64,000 nucleotides of DNA from Paraburkholderia aspalathi (lineage in GTDB: Bacteria > Pseudomonadota > Gammaproteobacteria > Burkholderiales > Burkholderiaceae): contig NZ_FPBH01000010.1 in NCBI RefSeq assembly GCF_900116445.1, forward strand, positions 124,001-188,000, given 5' to 3'. The notes below the pieces were generated by a model, which was given only the letters and a program-made list of their open reading frames with translations, searched no databases and was not told the DNA's origin. Shown in pieces: positions 56,253-64,000 of the stretch (the first letter of the stretch is position 1; each line of letters begins with the position of its first letter). The position numbers were made by a program, and so were the translations under genes.

Positions 56253-57206
56253 TTAAGCCGCCGCTTCGAGCGCGGCCCGCGCACACAACTCGTCAGTCAC
56301 CAGTCCCGACAGCCAGCCGCCTTTAAGCACCGCAATCAGCGCCTCGCGCTTGCGTTCACCGCCGGCAAAGCCGATGGTAGGACGCCGCGGCGGCGAGTCG
56401 AGCGCAATGCTGGTGACGCGCCGGCCGGTCGGCGATTCGACGTGCGCGCCGGCGGCATCGATCGGCAAGCCGAGCATTTCGGCCACTGCACGGTTCTGCA
56501 TCAACTCCTTCACCTCCGCGGAGGTGATGAAGCCGTCTTCGTGCAACGGGCATTTCGGCCCGATATTGCCGACCCCGACGAACGCGACATCCGCCTTGGC
56601 CAATAGCGATTCGACGATCCGGTAGAGCCGGTGATTGCACCACTGCGCGCGTTCGGTCTCGCTATCGGCGAGCAGCGGGGCGGGCAGCAGAAAATGCTTG
56701 CCGCCGGTCTTCTCCGAAATGTGCAGCGCGACGTCGTAGCGGTTCGAGGAGCCGTCCTGGGCGATCGCCCCGACCATCGATACCAAACGGTGCTGCGGAC
56801 GCTCCAGCTGCGCGATCTGATCGACCGCGGCCTTCAGCGTACGGCCGCTGCCCACGGCGACCACCATCGGTTTTTCTTCGACCAGATAGCGTTCCATGAC
56901 CTGCGCGCCGGCTACTGCCAGCTTGCGGTCGACTTCTTCCGAGGTATCGCTGTCGATTGGTACGACTTCGCACATGCTCAGGCCGTAGCGCTTCGAGAGT
57001 TGATCGGCGAGCGCGAGGCAATCGGCCAGTTTGTGATCGACGCGCACGCGGATCAGGTTCTTTTCGACCGCGAAGGCCACCAGCCGCTGTGCGACCGGGC
57101 GCGACACCTGGAGTTTTTCGGCGATCTCGTTCTGGGTGTTGCCTGCGACGTAGTAGAGCCACGCGGCGCGGGTAGCAAGGTCTAATTTTTCTGTGGACTT
57201 GGGCAC
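56253..57206 (-). CDS. SorC/DeoR-type sugar-binding transcriptional regulator
   Basis: A 317-residue regulator of the SorC family. N-terminal helix-turn-helix (about 20-45; NTQNEIAEKLQVSRPVAQRL); C-terminal ligand domain of the DeoR/SorC effector type (about 60-310; VAVGSGRTLKAAVDQI, FVGVGNIGPKCPL). The start is a GTG at 57206 (VPKSTEKLDL); the frame continues upstream to 57260 without an ATG and no start has a good ribosome site. It is the last gene of the dalD-xylB unit and probably controls both polyol operons. A 12-bp hairpin (57241-57272) precedes it. Confidence 0.9.
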   Translation of the reverse strand: MPKSTEKLDLATRAAWLYYVAGNTQNEIAEKLQVSRPVAQRLVAFAVEKNLIRVRVDHKLADCLALADQLSKRYGLSMCEVVPIDSDTSEEVDRKLAVAGAQVMERYLVEEKPMVVAVGSGRTLKAAVDQIAQLERPQHRLVSMVGAIAQDGSSNRYDVALHISEKTGGKHFLLPAPLLADSETERAQWCNHRLYRIVESLLAKADVAFVGVGNIGPKCPLHEDGFITSAEVKELMQNRAVAEMLGLPIDAAGAHVESPTGRRVTSIALDSPPRRPTIGFAGGERKREALIAVLKGGWLSGLVTDELCARAALEAAA

Positions 57207-57240
57207 GGTGACGGTTCGCTTGAAGTGCGCCGATGATAGC

Positions 57241-57272
57241 AGCCGGTTCCCGCGTCTCAACGGGAACCGGCT
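57241..57272 (-). other. 12-bp hairpin between xylB and the SorC-type gene
   Basis: AGCCGGTTCCCG / CGGGAACCGGCT pair perfectly across 8 bases. No T run follows on the minus strand, so it may be an attenuator or message-processing element. Confidence 0.7.
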
Positions 57273-57284
57273 GTGCTTTGCCGG

Positions 57285-58766
57285 TCAGGCGAGCGGTTGT
57301 CGCGCGGGGTCGAACAGCGGCCGCACGTGGCGGTAGAGCGCGCGATACGCTTCGAGCCGGGTGCGCAGTTCGGCGTGCCGGCGCGGGTTCGGCGTGAACT
57401 CCTTTTCGATCGGCGGCTTGCTCAGCACCTTGGCCGGATCGCCGCCCGCGGCCAGCCAGCCGAGGCGGGCCGCGCCGAGCGCCGCGCCGGTTTCGCCGCC
57501 GCCGTGCTTGCGGGTGGCGGTGTCGAGCGCATCGGCGAGCAGTTGTGCCCAGTAGTCGCTGCGAGCGCCGCCGCCGAGCAGGGACAACGCCTTTGCTTCG
57601 GTGCCGGCCGCGCGCAAGGCGTCGAGGCCGTCGGTGAGCGCGAGCGTCACACCTTCGAGTACCGCGTAGCCGAGCAAGGCGCGATCGGTCGCGTGATTCA
57701 TGCCGAAGAACACGCCCTGCGCATACGGGTCGTTGTGCGGCGTGCGTTCACCGGACAGATAAGGCAGAAAGAGTGGGGCAGTGGTCAACGCTTCCGCTGG
57801 CAGCGCTTCGATTTCGGCGAGCAGCGTCGGTTCGTCGGTGGAGGTGAGCTTGCAGACCCAGCGCAAACAGCTTGCCGCCGACAGCACCACGCTCATCTGA
57901 TGCCAGCGATCCGGAATCGCATGGCAGAACGCGTGCACCGCGGAGGCGGGATTCGGCCGGAAGCTGTCGCCGACCACGCACAACACGCCGGACGTGCCGA
58001 GCGAGACGAAGCCGTCGCCCGGTTGCGTGGCGCCGATGCCGATTGCGCTCGTAGCATTGTCGCCACCGCCGGCCGCGACGATCACACCGTCGCTCAAACC
58101 GAACTCGCGCGCCACTGCGGGAAGCAGGGTGCCGGACGGTTCGCTGCCTTCGCACAAGGCCGGCATCTGCGCGCGCGTCATGTTGCAGGCGGCGAGCAGC
58201 GAATCGGACCAGTCGCGTTTGGCGACGTCGAGCCACAACGTGCCGGCTGCATCCGATGGATCGGACACCTTGCCGCCGGTCAGTTGCAGACGCAGGTAAT
58301 CCTTCGGTAGCAGCACGCAGGCGGTCTGCGCGAAGATTTCCGGTTCGTGGTGCGCCACCCATAGCAGCTTCGGCGCGGTGAACCCGGGCATCGCGAGATT
58401 GCCGGCCACGGTGTGCAAGTCCGGCGCGCGCTCGGTCAGCTCCGCGCACTCCTTGTCGCTGCGCATGTCGTTCCACAGGATCGCGGGCCGCAATACGCGG
58501 TCTTGTGCGTCCAGCAGCACGGCCCCGTGCATCTGTCCCGAGAGGCCGATGCCGCGAATCTGCGCGAACTCATCCGGATGTTTGGCGCGCAACGCGGCCA
58601 GCGCCGCGCGCGTGCCGGCCCACCAATCTTCGGGATTCTGTTCGGCCCAGCGCTGATGCGGACGCGAAACGGTAAAAGGTGAGCCTGCGGTGCCGATCAC
58701 GCGTCCATCGGAGGCGAGCAGCAGGACTTTCACTTCGGACGTGCCGAGGTCGATGCCGAGATACAT
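57285..58766 (-). CDS. xylB: Xylulokinase
   Basis: A 493-residue FGGY kinase that makes D-xylulose 5-phosphate. MYLGIDLGTSEVKVLLLASD is the N-terminal ATPase signature; SGQMHGAVLLD binds the sugar; SLLGGGARSDYWAQLLADAL is the C-terminal motif. It lies 113 bases downstream of dalD, whose product D-xylulose is its substrate. A short hairpin is in the gap (CATGGC / GCCATG near 58810). Confidence 0.95.
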   Translation of the reverse strand: MYLGIDLGTSEVKVLLLASDGRVIGTAGSPFTVSRPHQRWAEQNPEDWWAGTRAALAALRAKHPDEFAQIRGIGLSGQMHGAVLLDAQDRVLRPAILWNDMRSDKECAELTERAPDLHTVAGNLAMPGFTAPKLLWVAHHEPEIFAQTACVLLPKDYLRLQLTGGKVSDPSDAAGTLWLDVAKRDWSDSLLAACNMTRAQMPALCEGSEPSGTLLPAVAREFGLSDGVIVAAGGGDNATSAIGIGATQPGDGFVSLGTSGVLCVVGDSFRPNPASAVHAFCHAIPDRWHQMSVVLSAASCLRWVCKLTSTDEPTLLAEIEALPAEALTTAPLFLPYLSGERTPHNDPYAQGVFFGMNHATDRALLGYAVLEGVTLALTDGLDALRAAGTEAKALSLLGGGARSDYWAQLLADALDTATRKHGGGETGAALGAARLGWLAAGGDPAKVLSKPPIEKEFTPNPRRHAELRTRLEAYRALYRHVRPLFDPARQPLA

Positions 58767-58879
58767 GGGCGCGAAACCTTCGTCGTTAGGGATGCGCTAC
58801 TTTAGCCGCACATGGCGCGCGGTGCCATGCGCATTAAGCCTGGCACCGGCGTGTTTCGCGTGATTTGATACAGCGCGGG

Positions 58880-60292
58880 TCAGGCCGCGCCGCGTTTGGC
58901 CAGCCATACGTCGACACGCGCCAACGCGCCCGCCAACGCCGATTCCAGCTCTGGTGTCTGCGCCATGCTGCCCCAGAGCAGCCGGTCAGCGGCGAACGCC
59001 TGCAACGGATCCGGCGCGCTAAAGAAACCGCGGGCAACTTTTTCGTCCATCACGCCATCCTGATACGCATACGGCAATGTGCCGGCGTTCCAGCGTTCAA
59101 GGAAGCGGAAGAACAGCGCCGGCAACATGGCCGTCGCCGAAGGCGTGACGCCACGTTCGAAGCATTCGGCGAGCGTCGGTGCGATAAAGCCTGGCAGCTT
59201 CGAAAAGCCATCAGCCGCGACGCGCTGGTTGGTGTCCTGGATGTAGGGATTGCCGAAGCGTTCGAGCACCACGTCGCGATAGCGTTCAAGATCGAGCGGA
59301 CTCGGCGTGAGGCACGGAATCACGTCTTCGGTCACGTAGTCGAAGGCGAATTTGTTGATGTCCGGATCGAGCGTGCCTTCGTGAATGTAGGTCAGTCCGA
59401 CCAGCGTGCCTGCCCACGCAATGCAGCTATGCGTCGCGTTGAGGATGCGGATCTTCGCTTCCTCGTACGGCAGCACCGAGTCGACCAGCTCTGCGCCGAC
59501 CTTTTCCCACGCGGGGCGTCCGGCAATAAAGCGGTCTTCGATCACCCACTGGATGAAGGATTCGCCCATCACCGGGCAGGCATCGTCGACGCCGGTGGCG
59601 GCTTTGACGCGTTCGCGCACGTCGGGCGTCGGGCGCGGCGTAATGCGGTCGACCATCGAACTCGGGCACGCGGTGTTGTCGTCGAACCATTGCGCCAGAT
59701 CGTCCGCGCCGCGCCGTTCGAGAAACTCGCTCATACCTGCATGAAAACGCTCGCCGTTGCTGCGCAGGTTATCGCAGGTCTGCAGCGTGACCGGGCCGGC
59801 GCCGCGCTTCATGCGTGCGTCGAGAATTGCCGCGAGCGCGCCGTAAATCGTGGTGTGACCGCCTTTCAGGTCAGCCGCGAGATCGGCGTTGGCCGTGTCG
59901 AGTTCGTCGTCTTCGTCGAGGTAATAGCCGCCTTCGGTCACGGTGAACGCAATGATCTTGCAGGCCGGATCGGCGCCCGCTTCAATCAGCGCATCGAGAC
60001 TCTCGGTCCACGGCACCACGCGCTCGATCGAACGAATCGTCTCGTACGCGCGCTCGCCTTGCGGCGTGACAGTCTCGAGCGTATAGACGCCGTTTTGCGC
60101 GGCGAGCGCGTCGAGCACCGCGTTCATGTCGCTGCGGATATTGCCGACCGTCAGCGACCAGTGCGGCTCGCCCGCCACCTTCGCCTCGTTCAACCGATGG
60201 AGATACCACGCCTGATGCGCGCGATGAAACGATCCCGCGCCGATGTGCAGGATCACGTGTGCGGCCGCGCCGCTGCCTTGCCCGCTGTTCAT
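58880..60292 (-). CDS. dalD: D-arabinitol 4-dehydrogenase
   Basis: A 470-residue long-chain polyol dehydrogenase that oxidises D-arabinitol to D-xylulose. HIGAGSFHRAHQAWYLHRL and the segment with TEGGYYLDEDD, CDNLRSNGERFH and NTACPSSMVDRITPRP closely recall Klebsiella DalD. The catalytic Lys-Asn-His group lies in EEAKIRILNATHSCIAW. The start at 60292 has CAGGAG upstream; the longer frame is not supported. Mannitol 2-dehydrogenase is the nearest alternative, but the xylulokinase neighbour and sequence favour DalD. Confidence 0.92.
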   Translation of the reverse strand: MNSGQGSGAAAHVILHIGAGSFHRAHQAWYLHRLNEAKVAGEPHWSLTVGNIRSDMNAVLDALAAQNGVYTLETVTPQGERAYETIRSIERVVPWTESLDALIEAGADPACKIIAFTVTEGGYYLDEDDELDTANADLAADLKGGHTTIYGALAAILDARMKRGAGPVTLQTCDNLRSNGERFHAGMSEFLERRGADDLAQWFDDNTACPSSMVDRITPRPTPDVRERVKAATGVDDACPVMGESFIQWVIEDRFIAGRPAWEKVGAELVDSVLPYEEAKIRILNATHSCIAWAGTLVGLTYIHEGTLDPDINKFAFDYVTEDVIPCLTPSPLDLERYRDVVLERFGNPYIQDTNQRVAADGFSKLPGFIAPTLAECFERGVTPSATAMLPALFFRFLERWNAGTLPYAYQDGVMDEKVARGFFSAPDPLQAFAADRLLWGSMAQTPELESALAGALARVDVWLAKRGAA

Positions 60293-60351
60293 GTGCGTCT
60301 CCTGAGTGTCCTTGATCGCACGGCTCGGCGCGTGCGTTTTTTCTTGGGGTG

Positions 60352-60405
60352 GAGCATTTGCTCTGTCTGTGAGCGAATGATCGTACCCGGCGGAACGAAT
60401 GTCAA
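60352..60405 (-). promoter_or_regulatory. dalD promoter and paired 12-bp operator
   Basis: On the minus strand: TTGACA (60400-60405), 17-base spacer, GATCAT (60377-60382). Boxes GATCATTCGCTC (60371-60382) and GAGCAAATGCTC (60352-60363) are 19 bases apart start to start. This matches the promoter at 49655-49727 in element, spacing and distance to the start codon (about 90 bases). The remaining part of the 387-base dalD-araC gap should hold the araC promoter, which I cannot place. Confidence 0.75.
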
Positions 60406-60679
60406 GGCGACGTAGCGGGCTTTTCGTGGCGCAGCGCGGCGTGGCGGGACTTCCGGCGCGACTCGCGTGACGCCGGGGCGTTATGGGACGTGTCTCGAGG
60501 TGCGTATTGCATTGCATCAAATTTGACTTTCACCGCGCCAGGACTAACCCGAATGCAAAAAAGTATCGGTCTGCGGTTTGATTTTTAGTGGTGGATCAGC
60601 CGCTAGAGGGCTACTTTTCGCTATACAAGATGAAGTTCAGCGGCACCCGCAGCACGCCGCTTCACGGAGGAAGACGCGA

Positions 60680-61660
60680 ATGCAACCCGATCTGGAAGTC
60701 GTCGCCGTACGGCGCGACGAATCCTTCAAAGTGTGGTCGCACGGCTATCCGTATCGCACGGTGCGTTGGCACTTTCACCCGGAATACGAAATTCACTTGA
60801 TCGTGGCGACGACCGGCAAGATGTTCGTCGGCGATCACATCAGCAGCTTTACGCCTGGCAACCTCGTGTTGATGGGGCCGAACCTGCCGCACAACTGGGT
60901 TAGCGACGTGCCGGAGGGCGAGACGATTGCGCAGCGCAATCTGGTCGTTCAGTTCGGGCAGGAGTTCGTGTCGAGTTGCATGGGCAGTTTTCCTGAGTGG
61001 CGCCAGGTCGAAGCATTGCTCGCCGATTCGCGCCGTGGCGTGTCGTTCGGTGCGGAAACGAGTGCAGCGATCCAGCCGTTGTTCCTCGAATTGTTGGCGG
61101 CGCGCGGACTGCGCCGTCTCGTGCTGTTCATGTCGATGCTCGAGATCCTGATGAACGCCGAGGACCGCGAGACGCTCGCGAGTCCCGCCTATCAGGCCGA
61201 CCCGACCGGTTTCGCGTCGACGCGCATCAATCACGCGCTCTCGTATATCGGCAAGAACCTGTCCAACGATCTGCGCGAATCGGACTTGGCGCAACTCGCT
61301 GGCCAAAGCGTGAGTGCGTTCTCGCGTTACTTCCGCCGTCATACAGGGCTGCCGTTCGTGCAGTACGTGAACCGCATGCGTATCAACCTCGCATGCCAAC
61401 TGCTCACGGACGAAGAACTGAGCGTCACCGATATCTGCTTCAAGGCGGGCTTTAACAACCTGTCGAATTTCAACCGGCAGTTCCTCGCGGTCAAAGGCAT
61501 GGCGCCTTCGAAATTCCGCCGCTATCAGCAACTGAACGACGCGAGCCGCGACGCTTCCGAAGAAGCTGCCGCGCGCGGCGCCGGCATCGACAATGCACCT
61601 GCGATCGTACTTGCGCCAGGTTTGCCACGCAGCGCCGCGGCTGCGTATCCACCGACGTAG
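60680..61660 (+). CDS. AraC-family transcriptional regulator
   Basis: A 326-residue regulator with a cupin-like sensor domain (about 1-140; RWHFHPEYEIHLIV, HISSFTPGNLVLMGPNLPHN) and a C-terminal AraC domain (about 195-300; DLRESDLAQLAGQSVSAFSR and ISVTDICFKAGF-type pattern, here LSVTDICFKAGFNNLSNFNR). The start at 60680 follows GGAGG; a longer frame from 60578 is not supported. It is upstream of the sugar ABC transporter genes and may activate them. Confidence 0.9.
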   Translation: MQPDLEVVAVRRDESFKVWSHGYPYRTVRWHFHPEYEIHLIVATTGKMFVGDHISSFTPGNLVLMGPNLPHNWVSDVPEGETIAQRNLVVQFGQEFVSSCMGSFPEWRQVEALLADSRRGVSFGAETSAAIQPLFLELLAARGLRRLVLFMSMLEILMNAEDRETLASPAYQADPTGFASTRINHALSYIGKNLSNDLRESDLAQLAGQSVSAFSRYFRRHTGLPFVQYVNRMRINLACQLLTDEELSVTDICFKAGFNNLSNFNRQFLAVKGMAPSKFRRYQQLNDASRDASEEAAARGAGIDNAPAIVLAPGLPRSAAAAYPPT

Positions 61661-61718
61661 TCCTTCACCAGGCTTCTAGCCGAAGCGTTTTACTTCACCC
61701 GCGTTTTAACGCCTATCG

Positions 61719-61736
61719 CGCTGTCCACAGACAGCG
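61719..61736 (+). other. Short hairpin before the Rbs-type binding protein gene
   Basis: CGCTGTC / GACAGCG across CACA, in the 124-base gap after the AraC gene. No T run. Confidence 0.4.
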
Positions 61737-61784
61737 TGAGGGACGTGCTCATCTCATCGAACAGTTTTAATAACGGAGACAACC

Positions 61785-62738
61785 ATGACGCAATCCACTT
61801 CGAAGCAGGCATCGTTGAAGACCTTCGCGCGCAGCACGGCTGCGTTGGCGACGCTTGCATTCGGTCTTTCGTTTATCGCCGCGCCGGCTGCACTTGCCGC
61901 GCCGCTAAAGATCGGCATGACATTTCAGGAGTTGAACAACCCGTACTTCGTAACGATGCAAAAGGCGCTGAACGATGCGGCGGCGTCGATCGGCGCGACG
62001 GTGGTCGTGACCGACGCGCATCATGACGTCAGCAAGCAGGTCAGCGACGTCGAAGATATGTTGCAAAAGAAGATCGACATCCTGCTCGTGAATCCGACCG
62101 ATTCGACCGGCATTCAATCGGCGGTGACGTCGGCGAAGAAGGCGGGCGTGGTGGTGGTTGCTGTTGATGCGAACGCGAACGGTCCGGTTGATTCGTTCGT
62201 CGGGTCGAAGAATTACGACGCGGGCGAGATGGCCTGTGAGTATCTGGCGAAGTCGATTGGCGGCAGTGGCGAGGTGGCGATCCTCGATGGCATTCCGGTG
62301 GTGCCGATTCTCGAGCGTGTGCGTGGGTGCAAGGCAGCGCTTGCGAAAGTGCCTGGCATCAAACTCGTGGATACGCAGAATGGTAAGCAGGAACGCGCGA
62401 CTGCGTTGTCCGTCACCGAGAACATGATTCAGGCGCATCCGAATCTGAAGGGCGTGTTCAGCGTGAACGACGGTGGCTCGATGGGCGCGCTCTCCGCGAT
62501 CGAATCATCGGGTAAAGATATCAAGCTGACCAGCGTCGACGGTGCGCCGGAAGCGATCGCCGCGATCCAGAAGCCGAATTCAAAGTTCATCGAAACGTCC
62601 GCGCAGTTCCCGGCCGACCAGGTGCGTATCGCACTCGGCATTGCGCTCGCGAAGAAGTGGGGCGCCAATGTGCCGAAGGCGATTCCGGTCGACGTGAAGA
62701 TGATCGACAAGAGCAATGCCAAGGGCTTCAGCTGGTAA
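61785..62738 (+). CDS. Sugar ABC transporter periplasmic binding protein (RbsB-type)
   Basis: A 317-residue periplasmic binding protein of the ribose/galactose type (Peripla_BP_4). Signal peptide about 1-37 (ending LAA or ALA-AP). IGMTFQELNNPYFVTMQKAL and DILLVNPTDSTGIQSAVTSA are the typical strands. FSVNDGGSMGALSAIESSG fits the second lobe. The sugar is unknown. The ATPase gene follows after 62 bases that contain a hairpin. Confidence 0.9.
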   Translation: MTQSTSKQASLKTFARSTAALATLAFGLSFIAAPAALAAPLKIGMTFQELNNPYFVTMQKALNDAAASIGATVVVTDAHHDVSKQVSDVEDMLQKKIDILLVNPTDSTGIQSAVTSAKKAGVVVVAVDANANGPVDSFVGSKNYDAGEMACEYLAKSIGGSGEVAILDGIPVVPILERVRGCKAALAKVPGIKLVDTQNGKQERATALSVTENMIQAHPNLKGVFSVNDGGSMGALSAIESSGKDIKLTSVDGAPEAIAAIQKPNSKFIETSAQFPADQVRIALGIALAKKWGANVPKAIPVDVKMIDKSNAKGFSW

Positions 62739-62748
62739 GCCGAATGCT

Positions 62749-62781
62749 CGTTGCCATGTTTCTTCGATGAACATGGCGACG
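62749..62781 (+). other. Hairpin between the binding protein and ATPase genes
   Basis: CGTTGCCATGTT pairs with AACATGGCGACG across 9 bases with one G-T wobble. Placement after a binding-protein gene is the same as at 51980-52045. Confidence 0.6.
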
Positions 62782-62800
62782 AGCAGCAGAGGAGGACCCG

Positions 62801-64000
62801 ATGGACACGATACTCAAGCTCGACAAAATCACCAAAAGCTTTCCCGGTGTGAAGGCGTTGCAAGGCATTCACCTGGAAATCGCGCGCGGTGAGATTCACG
62901 CGTTGCTCGGCGAAAACGGCGCGGGAAAATCCACGTTGATGAAAATCCTGTGCGGCATCTATCAGCCGGACGAAGGCACGATTACGATCGCGGGCGAAGT
63001 GCGGCACTTCACGAACTACCACGATGCGGTTGCCGCGGGCGTGGGTATCGTGTTTCAGGAGTTCAGCCTGATTCCGTATCTGAACGCGGTTGAGAACATG
63101 TTTCTCGGCCGTGAATTGAAGAACGGTTTGGGTCTGCTCGAGCGCGGCAAGATGCGGCGCGCGGCCGCGGCGATTTTTAAGCGCCTGGGCGTGGCGATCG
63201 ACTTGTCGGTGCCGATTCGTGAGTTGTCGGTTGCGCAGCAGCAGTTCGTTGAAATCGGCAAGGCGTTGTCTTTGGAAGCGCGCATTCTGATTCTGGATGA
63301 GCCGACCGCGACGCTCACACCTGCCGAAGCGGAACACCTGTTCGCGATCATGCGTGACCTGAAACAGCAGGGCGTCGCGATGATCTTCATCTCGCATCAC
63401 CTGGAGGAAATCTTTGAGGTGTGCGATCGCATTACCGTATTGCGCGACGGCCAGTACGTCGGCATGACGGAGGTCGCGCAATCCGATGTGAGCCGTCTGG
63501 TGGAAATGATGGTGGGGCGTCGCATCGAGAACAGCTTTCCGCCGAAGCCGCCACTGCGTACTGATGCGAAGATCGTGCTCGACGTCGAAAAGCTGCAGTT
63601 GCTGAAAGACAGCCCGGTGCTGAGCTTCAATTTGCGTGAAGGCGAGATTCTCGGTTTCGCTGGACTGGTCGGTTCGGGCCGCACGGAAACCGCGCTGGCC
63701 GTGATCGGCGCTGACCCGGCGTACGTGAAAGAAATCCGCATCAACGGCACAGCCGAAAAACTATCCGATCCCGCCGATGCTCTGCGCGCCGGCGTCGGCA
63801 TTCTTCCTGAGAGCCGCAAGACCGAAGGCCTGATCACTGATTTCTCGATTAAGCAGAACATCTCGATCAACAACCTCGGCAAGTACCGCTCGCTGCGCTT
63901 CTTCATCGATCAGCGCAGTGAAGCGCGTGCGACCGCCGACATCATGAAGCGCGTCGGCGTCAAAGCCCCGACGATGCACACCGAAGTCGCGACGCTCTCA
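62801..64000 (+). CDS. Sugar ABC transporter ATPase (RbsA-type), 5' part
   Basis: The first 400 codons of a double-domain sugar ATPase, open at the right edge; the family length is about 500. The first NBD has Walker A GENGAGKST, Q-loop FQEFSLIPYL, signature LSVAQQQFVEIGKAL and Walker B ILILDEPTATL. The second NBD begins after about residue 260 with GLVGSGRTE, a degenerate Walker A as usual in RbsA. The start at 62801 has GGAGG upstream. The permease gene should follow outside the window. Confidence 0.92.
   Translation, partial: MDTILKLDKITKSFPGVKALQGIHLEIARGEIHALLGENGAGKSTLMKILCGIYQPDEGTITIAGEVRHFTNYHDAVAAGVGIVFQEFSLIPYLNAVENMFLGRELKNGLGLLERGKMRRAAAAIFKRLGVAIDLSVPIRELSVAQQQFVEIGKALSLEARILILDEPTATLTPAEAEHLFAIMRDLKQQGVAMIFISHHLEEIFEVCDRITVLRDGQYVGMTEVAQSDVSRLVEMMVGRRIENSFPPKPPLRTDAKIVLDVEKLQLLKDSPVLSFNLREGEILGFAGLVGSGRTETALAVIGADPAYVKEIRINGTAEKLSDPADALRAGVGILPESRKTEGLITDFSIKQNISINNLGKYRSLRFFIDQRSEARATADIMKRVGVKAPTMHTEVATLS

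Overview
This 64 kb window is chromosomal DNA from a high-GC betaproteobacterium of the family Burkholderiaceae, most likely Paraburkholderia or Burkholderia. The assignment rests on gene order (waaF, zinc-finger gene, ilvE, azlCD, pgk, pyk, fbaA, purC, purE, purK, sua5), on an AmrAB/BpeAB-type efflux operon with a divergent TetR gene, and on a Smo/Mtl-like polyol cluster with a D-arabinitol dehydrogenase. I inferred this from protein content only, with no database search. I see no prophage, insertion sequence, CRISPR array, rRNA or tRNA gene. Almost every base belongs to a gene or a short intergenic region. LAYOUT. 1-8.7 kb: 3' end of sucD, a TerC-family membrane protein, a type IV pilin next to a PglL-like O-oligosaccharyltransferase, moaC, a secreted M48 metalloprotease with a C-terminal repeat region, and a small minus-strand group (YheT-like hydrolase with a translationally coupled unknown gene; NTF2-like protein). 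8.9-21.1 kb: housekeeping block with waaF, zinc-finger protein, ilvE, azlCD, then pgk, pyk and fbaA (lower glycolysis), then purC, purE, purK and sua5. 21.3-33.3 kb: envelope and stress functions, namely a GDSL lipoprotein, a fatty-acid-hydroxylase-type membrane protein, a PBP4-like peptidase, an OmpR/QseC-type two-component system followed by a DegP-type protease, several small proteins, and a GlxA-type regulator divergent from an isochorismatase-like hydrolase. 33.3-40.4 kb: TetR regulator and tripartite RND efflux operon. 40.6-46.1 kb: NCS2 nucleobase permease, an FGGY kinase, and the glutathione-dependent formaldehyde pathway (frmA, fghA). 46.2-49.5 kb: zur-znuA-znuC-znuB zinc operon. 49.7-60.3 kb: polyol utilisation cluster in two convergent operons. 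60.7-64 kb: AraC regulator and the start of an Rbs-type sugar ABC transporter operon, cut by the window end. HOW THE GENES WORK TOGETHER. The polyol cluster is the richest region. The plus-strand operon supplies an SDR polyol dehydrogenase, a binding protein, two permeases, a HAD phosphatase-like protein and an ATPase. The minus-strand operon supplies D-arabinitol 4-dehydrogenase, xylulokinase and a SorC-type regulator. The two operon promoters, 10.7 kb apart, carry the same arrangement: TTGACA, a 17-base spacer, GATCAT, then 12-bp palindromic boxes 19 bp apart. I infer that one regulator controls both. Two other regulatory findings stand out. A site nearly identical to the E. coli AcrR operator lies on the efflux promoter. 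Two PmrA-type direct-repeat boxes lie between the two-component system and the degP-like gene, suggesting that protease is a direct target of the adjacent response regulator. No wholly novel gene system was found; most genes are well-known families, and the novelty is mainly in regulation and small architectural details.
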